Source: Meira nashicola (Eukaryota; Basidiomycota; Exobasidiomycetes; Exobasidiales; Brachybasidiaceae). Taken from it: a DNA stretch of 64,000 bases. Under the pieces are notes generated by a model. It made no database searches and had not been told where the DNA came from. It worked only from the letters and a program-made list of their open reading frames with translations. Below are positions 55,766-64,000 of this stretch, one piece after another (position 1 is the first letter of the stretch; each line of letters starts with the position of its first letter). Location: assembly GCA_001600355.1 (NCBI GenBank), contig BCJU01000007.1:124001-188000 (forward strand), written 5' to 3'. The position numbers and the translations under genes were made by a program.

Positions 55766-56530
55766 TCATATGATCCAGCTCCTCGGACCAAAGCGCATCT
55801 TCTTAGACCAAGGCTGATACGTTTTAGAGCTAGCCATTTCGAGCCTGTAGGAAGTCTCTTTCCTGATGCTAGATAGCCAGTTGGTATCCAGTGATAATAT
55901 GCTTGCATCGTACAATTGCTCCAAAAAGTATACATCCAACGATGCATAAGCTACAAGGATATCATTTATTGGGCGATCCGATAATCGTGTTTCGTCACCC
56001 CCCTTAGCATCCACGTACACGCTAGCAAAGATTTCTCTTGAATCTTTCAGAGTTGCGTTGGATTCCTCAGACAGGATCTGGTGCTTTTGCAGAGCGGCAT
56101 CCAGTCCCGGAAGATACTTCCGTTCTTGCGACGGCAGTGTTGCAAGATGGAACAGCTGGATGTCCAAAACGCCTCGCAATCGGATTCCAAAAAGGCCATG
56201 GAGAGCATTTGCTGCATTACGGCAATCATATATGCCTTTCTTGATATACTTCGACGAGAGGATAGAGGCAAGACTTACACCATGAAATTTTATATGAAAA
56301 GCGCTCGAGCCGAGAATCTCTATGTCCAGCAAATACAGAGCCCCAGCAGCTTTCACGCTTATTACTGAAATTGAGCCCACCGAGCTCAACTTTCTTCCTT
56401 TCATGCTCACAGAGATAAAAGCGACATGGCGTATTTCTTCCAGCATGGTCTCTACTTCCTTTCTTTCGCTCACTAACCTCACAATGAGACCTTTCTCGCT
56501 CGACCAATAGTGCAAGGAAGAATCGTTCAT
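55766..56530 (-). CDS. EXD1-like 3'-5' exonuclease-fold protein, copy 2 (intact, 254 aa)
   Basis: A single exon, start MNDSSLHYWSSEKGLIVRLV. The RNase D/DEDD fold can be followed: strand and motif I region FISVSMKGRKLSSVGSISVI, then LYLLDIEILG, motif II IYDCRNAANALHGLFGIRLR with GVLDIQLFHLA, and motif III ILVAYASLDVYFLEQLYD. In active enzymes motif I is D-x-E and motif II has a catalytic D in the N-D-x-D-A-L segment. Here motif I is S-M-K and motif II is N-A-A-N-A-L; only the motif III Tyr and Asp remain. It is therefore probably not a nuclease. Animal EXD1 is likewise an inactive RNA adaptor, so an RNA- or protein-binding role is a reasonable inference. The copy at 50.2 kb carries the same losses but is frameshifted. 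Confidence 0.8.
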   Translation of the reverse strand: MNDSSLHYWSSEKGLIVRLVSERKEVETMLEEIRHVAFISVSMKGRKLSSVGSISVISVKAAGALYLLDIEILGSSAFHIKFHGVSLASILSSKYIKKGIYDCRNAANALHGLFGIRLRGVLDIQLFHLATLPSQERKYLPGLDAALQKHQILSEESNATLKDSREIFASVYVDAKGGDETRLSDRPINDILVAYASLDVYFLEQLYDASILSLDTNWLSSIRKETSYRLEMASSKTYQPWSKKMRFGPRSWII

Positions 56531-57723
56531 GGTGCTTTACTTTGCGTTGCGCTGCAGATTGAGTAGAGAGTCGTGCTTTAAGACTTATTTGAAGAATGCT
56601 TGCCTGGGAGATTGGGAACGGGAGGATGTATTCAGGGGCACCTTTATTTATATCAACCATCTTTCCCTCTTTCAGTGTCTGAAGTTTAAGGTCGACGTTT
56701 GTTCGTTCATGCCTTAAAGCCTCCCTTTTGTCTTTGATAACAACTTTGTACCACACTTATGGAATTGGTGTCCTTCGCTTCTTCACTGCAGAACTGTACA
56801 ATTTCGCTAAATTCCAGAAAATAAAAAATCCAGGAACCTCATCGGCCATTTCTAATCGATAAAAACAGAGGGACTTGCTAGGCTGTCAAGCTAGAAAATC
56901 TCAGGCAGAAACATAGTGGTGCTTTGGAGAACGTTTGGTTTGCGCTAAAGCGGCTTTCTCTAAAACCTGCATACCTGTCCGCTAACCCATCACATGGTTG
57001 AGGCGCCAGCAGTACACTAGCGGAAGCAGAAATCTGCATGACAAACAAAATCTTCTCCTGTTGCGCTAAAGGCGTTATTTGAAACCTGCATACGCTAGTC
57101 ACCACATCGTCAGGCCATGCCGTGCCACGATGCACAAAGAAAACTAACTTTAGATGCTAGTGTGGAAAATCTAGAAGAAGGTTCAACAAATTTAGTTCCC
57201 CGCCCGCTAAATTCAGCCTCCACATTCTATGTTTCTTTGTAACGTCAATTGACGAGCACAGACCAAGATATATCGAACACGCGTATGTACATATTTTGCA
57301 TTAAATTTTTAGGTCAATCTCAGGCAGGCTTCTTCAGCTCAGCAAAGTAATAAATTCTTTTGCAATTAAAAGTTGATTTCATGCACGTTAACATGCACGA
57401 TGAAGACTATGTATGGTATAGTTGGCGAGGCTAAACGAGTTTCTGGTGAACAATAGTACACTCCGGGAATCAAGAAAGGTCATCAGTTTCAGCAACTTCG
57501 TCGCACATCGCGTTAGGGGTGCATCAATTTATTGATCGATATGCTTTTCGGGCCAGCTTGACCTTATTGTGCAGAGAAAGCTTTAACATCTACAAATACG
57601 TGGGGGAAGTACAACAGCATTAACCCTCTTTCTACCAACAATATTTTTCGAGGAAGCAGAGGTGGCAAGAGTATATTTGTATATCACATTTTCTGCGGTA
57701 ACTCGATTCAAACAGATTTGAGA
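56531..57723. other. intergenic, no supported gene
   Basis: Divergent upstream region of the exonuclease-like gene (minus) and the capping cluster (plus). Two imperfect copies of gcgctaaag...aaacctgcatac occur at about 56943-56972 and 57063-57092. Confidence 0.4.
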
Positions 57724-59472
57724 ATGGCTGAGATGAGCAATATCACGAACCACTCAAGTAAGGAAAAAACCATTTCTTCTAGAGCTCGTCTTCTTTCGCA
57801 TGATGATCGCCGACTAGATGATGCTCGTCAGGCTCTCGGTAGATTGCGAAGAACTCGATTCCCTAGGTACGTATGAAAGTTCACGCAGTAGGAAGGTATT
57901 CTTCGAAACACTCACCCCCCCCCTTTACCTTCTTCATACATTAATATGAAGATTCATCGGTCGGTACAATTTTGTGTGATAATTATCGAAAGAACGTCAT
58001 AATACTGAGTACATTTCTCCTCGCCAATGAAGGGAACCACCTCGAGACTTTACAAAAGACATACTCCAGCAAACACGAATCAATGAGTGCGTATCTTGCT
58101 TGACGCATATTCTCAGCTTTTGAACAATTCTTATGGTTTTTTCTTACTTTAGTTACGTTTACGCGGAGAAAAAAGACGGTCTACGGGTTCTTGCAATCGT
58201 CTTGCGATGCCTCTTTACCGGCGAAACTGTGTTCATCTTGGTGAGTCAGACGTGCCTGGTAAAAACGACTGCTTTAAGTCTTTCTCAGCTCATCTCTTTC
58301 ATGAACAGAACGATAGGAAGAATCTCTTACTATATGTTGAGGAGATACCCGGAAGTGGGCACTCCCAAACAGACTTACACAAGATCGATCAATCAACCGG
58401 CCCAAACCTATTCCAATCAGGCGAGACGTTGGTAGACGTGTTGGACTGCGACGATTGAAGCACAACAATTCAGAATTGCATCAGAATACAGCACTTAGCC
58501 TGTCTATGCTCGATGACTGTGATTAAAACCAGACTTCCTACACATCTCTTGATTCCTGTACTCTCTTTAGTTTTGATGTACTTATGATTGGCTCGCAAGT
58601 CCATACTCGGCCACCCTTCCACCTTCGATACGAGGTGCGTTCTTCGCACAACAAGGATATCTTCTGTCCTATGCCTAAGACTACTCTGACAACATCATTT
58701 TCTTGTAAACCTATTTGTCAGCTCCTTACAACAGTGTCTGGTAGGCATGGTCCGATCATTGCGGGATTTGGGTGAGTCTTCCAACTCGATTTGTAGAATT
58801 GTCGCGACTAACCAAAACATGTAAAAGACTATCCCTACGCACAAAGGGCATTCACCCTACATCCGAGCTGCTTGTTGACAAAGGCGTAGATCATGCAAGT
58901 TAATGGGAAGGACTGATATTCTATCACAAGCTGGAGACATTTATTCTAGAAATGAGAATTTTCTGTAAGTTCTGTGTGTCACCGTGTAGTTTTCCGACTC
59001 TAAGCGCAGTCAATTTCTAGTTTACGCTTCAAGTCTACAGATTCTTTGAGTGTCGATCTTTTGGTTGTAAAGAATGAGGCTCCAGGATGTGTAAAGTTTC
59101 TTGCATGGACGGGACAAGACAATCACACTGAGGTCGATTTGTTGCCTTCTGCAAAAATAGGAACATGCCCGAAAGGTAAGGCGCCAATCCAAGATACAGT
59201 ATACCAGCCTACAGAACCTTACTGAATGAGCGACATCTTACCCGTTCATATGCAGCCAACAAGTACAAATAGCTGAATTTCAAGTACAATGTTCTTCGAG
59301 CGTTCGATGGCACTTCATGCGATGGAGACCCGATCGGCTCAGGCCGAATCATTTTTCTCGTGTACGCTCGATACTCCACGAAGCTAGATATGGTACGAAG
59401 AATCTATACGATGTAAGTTCAGAGACATTCTTCACTTCAACGATTCAGCTTACTGAAGTTTGCTTTAGATGA
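57724..59472 (+). pseudogene. mRNA guanylyltransferase (Ceg1-type), all motifs but one in-frame stop
   Basis: Exons include 57724-57866 (MAEMSNITNHSSKEKTISSR to RTRFPR), 58153-58240 and a third from 58309. Nucleotidyltransferase landmarks in order: motif I SYVYAEKKDGLRVLA (the K-x-D-G lysine that forms the GMP adduct); FTGETVFIL spliced to NDRKNLLLYVEE (motif IIIa region); GETLVDV (a weak motif III); RPPFHLRYE; motif IV EGLIFYHK; motif V LRFKSTDSLSVDLLV; and motif VI VRWHFMRWRPDRLRPNHFSR, close to the family's W-x2-x-R-x-D-K-x-x-x-N signature. Together these make the call secure. An in-frame TAA directly before WEGLIFY (about 58902) is not removed by any visible intron, and one splice phase near 59175-59253 does not fit. 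It is probably a pseudogene, or has an assembly error. The enzyme would add GMP to diphosphate RNA ends. Confidence 0.7.
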
Positions 59473-59879
59473 GGAAGAACTCAAAAAATGTTGTGAAATT
59501 GAATATTTTTCCTTTGAAGATATTATTCTCAGTTGTAGATAGGGTATCCTCGAATACAAGTTTGTATGAAAAGTTGCGATCGCAATTGAGGGCTGTGCAG
59601 GGGAACCGCGGCTCGCGAAGGAGAGCGTGAGAACATTTCTGATTAAGCGCAATAAATCGTGACCTACTATTCAGCTGATCGCTCAAATCTTTAGCGCAGA
59701 CATCATAAGATTCAGCTTTTTTTATACATAAAGAAAGGAAAAGAAAAAACGAGACAACCAGTATGTACCAAGAGTGAGGTTGGGCATCGCTGCAAATCAT
59801 AAAGCGAAGGAAGTGACTGCCAAGAGTTTCCCAACGCATTCTTCCATCGATTCCGTTTGAACACAACTCTGAACTCACT
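59473..59879. other. spacer between guanylyltransferase and triphosphatase-like sequences
   Basis: No plus-strand gene. A minus-strand frame of 169 codons (59465-59974) with one hydrophobic stretch (YILVVSFFLFLSLCI) is antisense and unrecognised. Confidence 0.35.
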
Positions 59880-60993
59880 TCAATCATGATAATGAAAATC
59901 TCAGGGCCGGCAGAATTCGATCTGCCATCTGGAGCCGGATTGTCGCCTCGTGCTTGGAGAATTGACGCACTCATGATGGCTACAGATCTGCTTAAGATTA
60001 CATCCCTTGATGATCGTCAGAAGTATGCTTAGGTAGAATTAGATACGCGCCTTTACAGAGGCAGACGCGCACTGACTCACAAAGGACGCCCTGAGAAACG
60101 ACAGCGGAATTGTCTTTTGTGTTGGCGGCGAGCATTTTTGAGCCACGCAGTAGAATTCTAAGCGTTTGTAGGTTATGTCCAGTCGGCTGAAAATGGTACA
60201 GAAAGCTATTTACATCTATTCTTGCGGTATACATAACCAATTCCATTGAGACCTTCCACACTCCAAAAAGTGAGTGAGGATCAGCGGAATCTTTACGTGC
60301 TCCTTTTTTACTGAAAGTCATTTGTGATGCTCTCAGGTTGTTGATCGTGTCTGCGCACCAAGAGAAGCGCGCGTCCATCTAGAGGGGGAATTCGGGCAAA
60401 TCCAGAGAACGGAAATGAAGGAGGCGATGACTCTGCCAGACGTTTCCGTCGGTTTTTCTACCTCGCCGAGTTCGCCCACATTTCTTCTGCGAGTGAAATC
60501 CGGGTGTCGGATTATGACAAAGGTGACCGAAGCGTGTATCAGAGGCTAAAAAGTTAAACAGACAGATTTATCATCGATTCCGTCTCCCAGTTTTACAAAA
60601 TCGATGAAATCTTATTCAAGCGAGCGAGGAGAACGGAGCTGGCAGGGAAGAATTTTTTTGACCCCTCGGCGCATGTGGCTTCCGCAAGCCTACTTTCAAA
60701 GTCCAAAGGAGCATCAGTAAGTTAGAACGTTAGGAAGATTCTCAGTTTTTGATGTATTCTCTGACACATATACAGGTCCAACAGACATATTCGACTGTTG
60801 TTGCTATCCCATTGACGCAATTGAGAGTAAGATGACTACTCCTGGCAAGGCGCCAGCGTGTGAAATCGAGGTTTCGTTTCGAAATATTGAACTCAAGCTA
60901 TTGGAGACCAGACCGCTCATCAGAAGTTTAGGGCATTTTCTCATGCACATGCGCTCAGACAGGTGCTCCCATACATTTCGAGTCAAACCGTAG
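59880..60993 (+). pseudogene. probable Cet1-type mRNA 5'-triphosphatase, decayed
   Basis: On the same strand between the guanylyltransferase and methyltransferase. Fragments line up in order with fungal metal-dependent RNA triphosphatases. VELDTRLYRGRR (position of the first metal-binding E-x-E strand) follows an in-frame TAG. Then come PSSPTFLLRVKSGCRIMTKV and ILFKRARRTELAGKNFFDPS (position of the K-R ... P ... D strands). After an intron ending tatacag at about 60775 follow YPIDAIESKM and KAPACEIEVSFRNIELKLLE (position of the second E-x-E strand, H-E-x-E-x-E in Cet1). The stop is at 60991. Individual matches are weak; the order and location between two capping enzymes make the call. At least two stops and a frame change indicate decay. 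The enzyme would remove the gamma phosphate from nascent mRNA. Confidence 0.45.
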
Positions 60994-61399
60994 CGGGATC
61001 ACTTGTATCTCCTTTGCTTGAAGCACGGTTTCCTGAAGCATTTATACGAATGTACATCCCTCGTTGGTCGTAGATAATTTCCGCCGTGTTGATCACAAAT
61101 CATAGGCCTCATAGCAATTTTGCCAATGCGGATTTACCAAGCAAACCATAGGACAACTCTTTCTTCGAATATTCCGATACGTGCTGAATAGCGCGCGCGC
61201 GCGTGTAATGTTTGTGTATTTTTGTATGGTTTTCAGGGTAGATCCGACAAACGACATCCCTATCTCTCCTGAAAGATGCTTCCATACATTTTGTTGAGGT
61301 AATAGGTGTCATTTGCCATGTCGATCTGTGAATAAAAGTCGCACGCCGCACTTTGATCTTCCTTGGATGCATAAAATGATCTAATAAGAGGTCTCGCAG

Positions 61400-62881
61400 C
61401 ATATATGGAGGAAAACCGAAAAAAGATGTGAGTTTGAAGAGAGCGCATGACATAGAAGACAGGTGGACTAGAAAGATTTCTGAAAACATTTTACCAAGCG
61501 AAGGAAAAGGGATATATCCTGGTCAGAAAGAAGCAAAAAACCAAATCACGAATTAGCTGTCCTCACAAATGTAATCAAAGCAACATTGATCGATGCATAA
61601 TGCCCCAAGTTGGCCGATAGAGTAAGTCTTGAAAAACTTGTATGCCAGCAAACATTCGACGAACTGGGCCTTGACAAATACGTTTTGACTTTCCAAGTTC
61701 TCGACATTGGCTGTGGTCGCGGCTCAGATTCCAAAAAGTTGAAAAGAATGGGCGTCATACATTATATCGGCACTGGTGAGACCTTCCAAGTTTCGCAAGT
61801 TCAAATATGTGTTATGTTTCTGCAATTTCTAATCTTAGTGTGAACCTCACTTCTCCTTATAGACCTGACAAAATCGCAAATCGAGGAAGCCGCAGAACGA
61901 GAGCATCGCCAAGTCAGCGCACATGCGCAAAGCGTCATTTGATCAAAACATTTCTACACAATATCAACCATGAATTGGTACGGCTTTTATTTAGAAATGA
62001 CATCTGATGTATGAGGATTGTCAGCTAATTGTTTCTTTTTTACCACAGCTCGATGTCGACAATCCAACGCTTAGCACCTTTCGACATGATTACTAGTTTT
62101 CTGAGCCTCCAATACCTGTTCGCAAGCGAGGATGCCACAAAAAGATGCATAGGCCTTTTGTCGTCGTTTTTGAATTCCCGGGAGTTCTTACTCTGTGTCC
62201 TTCCTGACGGAGATGCAATTCAGTAAGTCACTGGTCATGGTTGTGCTTTGCCAAATGTGCAAGCCACCAAGTTATTCCATTGCTAATTTTTTAGACAACG
62301 TTTTAAAGGTTGTACCACGTTTGGAGTGATGACTACGATTTAAACGAACATTGTCCGTCCATTAATCGTTCATACGAGCCTTTTTCATCCCAGGCAACAT
62401 CGTTCCCCTCCATACCTTTCCTATTCAGTCTAAAGGGAACTTTCTTCAAGTTGCCTGAAAGCTGTCTTCCTTCGGAGGCTCTTATATCGTGAGCTGCCAA
62501 AATTTTCTACAGTTTATACATGGAAAGCTACTGACATTCAAATATTTGTTGCAGTATGGCGTCGTCTGCTAATTTGCAATTGTGTGAGCAATTCACATTT
62601 ACGGATTTTTTGCTTCATCTATGCGGTGCAAAAGAGAGTTTGCTCAGTTCAAGACTCACCAGGCAAAAATCAATAAGGATATGGGAGACAATGGCCAGGC
62701 ATAGAGATCTGCCCTCATGTGACTCAATAGATAAGTTTTTTTTCCAAAAGTAAAAAGCTACCAGTGTCATCCGCTAATCAATCCTGCTTCTCCTATCATC
62801 CGGATTTGCTGCGTACGGACAGGTTCCTACAGATGTTATGTCTTTCGCAAGACCAATGCACAAACTTATGAAGAAGCATAA
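61400..62881 (+). pseudogene. cap guanine-N7 methyltransferase, broken copy
   Basis: Aligns exon by exon with the intact gene at 45.6-47.0 kb. KKPNHELAVLTNVIKATLID is followed by a TAA where the intact copy has Tyr (TAT). An intron precedes SAM motif I VLDIGCGRGSDSKKLKRMG. Then DLTKSQIEEAAEREHRQVSA with a frameshift before RHLIKTFLHNINHE. The best-preserved exon gives APFDMITSFLSLQYLFASED and FLNSREFLLCVLPDGDAI. Then a frame change, FLFSLKGTFFKLPESCLP, EQFTFTDFLLHL and the final strand GSYRCYVFRKTNAQ ending at TAA 62879-62881. So one nonsense change plus at least two frameshifts. It lies third in the capping cluster. Sequence similarity to the intact copy is moderate, so the duplication is old. 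Confidence 0.8.
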
Positions 62882-64000
62882 CGCGGTTGAACCGTATCTT
62901 CATCGCTCCAGGTCGCAAAGCTTACCACGGTCACGATCGCGTGTCTTTGTGTTGTGTGCGTTTATTTTGAAAAAAGTCTGACTGCACTCGCGCAGATCTA
63001 TCTCAACGAAAAAAAAAATGTCAGGATCATTGCCAATTGCCTATCATAGTTCAGCCCACCTCACAAACGAAATAGAGAATTATACCTAGCTTTTGATAGC
63101 AAAAATTGCGTGAAGCATGACCTTTTGCGTGAAGATACATTTGCGAATTCCTTTTTAAACGCCCACAGGCACAAAACCTTCTCGTATAATCGCCTAGACG
63201 CCAAGTGTGATTTTTCACTAATTGATTTCTTTTTAACTTCAATGACGCTTCTCTCTGGTTTTCCGTCTACTTCTCATATGTACCCAATGGAAAACCTGTA
63301 ATCTATGTCCCTTCCCAAATACCATCGATTCGTAGTCAATACGTTACCCAAAAGCAAGAAGCAGAACAACATTCTAGGATGGAAATTCATGGCAAGAATA
63401 TCGTATAGGTCAAAATGAATTCTGTCAGGAATAACAAATCTTTGGCTTTTTTGCTTTTTCAAGCTGTTTCACTGCAATGTAATGTTTGCGCCTTATCACC
63501 GGCGATCGTCAACAAAGGCGTAGGACTCATTTAATGGTGGTAATCAAAGGAGTTTATAAGCTACCATGTAGTCATAGCTTACCGCTGGCACTTTTTGATC
63601 AGATCTCGGATGTTGACTGCGGGACTTACCATATCAGATACTAGCATCGCAATAGAAAGAATCGGCACTAACCAAAAACTTTTCAATCTCTCGTCTTTGT
63701 AGCCAAGCGCAAAGCCCGTTTGTTCTGCAGCGATGCGGACCTTGTACGTTTCCATAGACATCAATTCAGAACTCAGTCTAAGAAACACAGTTCTGGAATC
63801 TTAAAATTCGATACATCTCCGTTTTCAAATAAGTGAAAGACTTCACCTTTAACAAATAGCTCTTTTTAATCATTGAATCGCATAAATATGCGTATCACAT
63901 CATGCCATAGTGTGTAAGTCTGTCATTTTCATTATCTACAATGAGGAACAATAAATCCTTCTCTACTTCTCCGGCTAGAGTATTTATATCCACTCGTTTG
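62882..64000. other. no firm gene; possible minus-strand hypothetical at 63579-63830
   Basis: A minus-strand frame ending at 63579 reads like protein (SSELMSMETYKVRIAAEQTG, FALGYKDERLKSFWLVPILS, IRDLIKKCQ) and seems to extend upstream of its first Met, so it may be an exon. The frame at 63274-63462 (minus) is less convincing. No family is recognised. Confidence 0.3.

Noticed and set aside
59998..60378. Minus-strand 126-codon ORF within the capping cluster
   Set aside because: It overlaps the triphosphatase-like sequence on the other strand and shows no recognisable domain. I favour it being a shadow frame, though not with certainty.
47370..62881. Reassigned stop codons (TAA/TAG read as Gln) instead of pseudogenes
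   Set aside because: Stops in the relics fall opposite different residues (Gln, Tyr, others) and include a TGA. The intact genes (bZIP, kinase, F-box D, methyltransferase) contain no internal stops and end at normal stop codons.
57724..62881. An integrated giant virus or linear plasmid as the direct source of the capping cluster
   Set aside because: No other viral hallmark (B-family polymerase, packaging ATPase, major capsid, helicase) was seen, and the genes contain consensus introns. It remains a remote-origin option only.

Overview
ORGANISM. The window looks like fungal nuclear DNA, most likely from a basidiomycete or a related intron-rich lineage. Reconstructed genes carry 55-90 bp introns with GTAAGT/GTGAGT donors. 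Protein families are fungal: a bZIP-like factor with a DUF3425-type tail, a two-finger C2H2 factor, a fungal regulator of the middle-homology type, a PAS fragment, F-box proteins, and Ceg1/Cet1/Abd1-type capping proteins. Base composition is fairly low in GC. Species and chromosome cannot be named from the sequence.

LAYOUT. 0-5.8 kb: gene-poor, with a strongly AT-rich block (about 3.4-4.3 kb) beside a decayed copy of a membrane-protein exon found again at 28.8 kb. 5.8-14.5 kb: two diverged, oppositely oriented copies of a large multi-exon GIY-YIG-domain gene. Copy A is 5'-truncated and abuts the first exon of a secreted cyclophilin. Copy B reconstructs to nine exons and 805 aa in one frame. 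16-20 kb: a C2H2 factor and a bZIP/DUF3425 factor. 20.3-22.2 kb: an alpha/beta hydrolase inside a roughly 1.9 kb segment bounded by about 70 bp inverted repeats, followed by a DUF3224-like gene. 24.4-25.9 kb: a nine-exon protein kinase (330 aa). 28-32 kb: a membrane-protein locus and a 573-aa regulator. 32-41 kb: a gene graveyard of WD40, PAS, GIY-YIG copy C, alpha/beta hydrolase, MDR dehydrogenase and galactokinase pieces, most with stop codons. 41.9-43.9 kb: an intronless 677-codon ORF that I suspect is an endogenised dsRNA mycovirus capsid.

THE RNA-CAP REGION (45-63 kb) is the most striking part. It holds an intact seven-exon cap guanine-N7 methyltransferase (336 aa). It also holds a same-strand cluster at 57.7-62.9 kb with, in order, an mRNA guanylyltransferase, a probable Cet1-type RNA triphosphatase and a second cap methyltransferase, so all three mRNA capping activities sit together. 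Around them are two F-box genes and two EXD1-like 3'-5' exonuclease-fold genes. Each of the three duplicated families has one intact and one broken member, and the intact ones are split between the two halves of the region. Both exonuclease-like proteins have lost catalytic acidic residues in the same way, which suggests a binding role.

LIMITS. Many single-base Ns occur between 7.6 and 31.3 kb, and several frameshifts fall in homopolymers, so some 'broken' genes could be assembly errors. In-frame stop codons outside homopolymers are harder to explain that way. Gene models come from reading frames, splice-site consensus and comparison between paralogues inside the window. No database search was possible.
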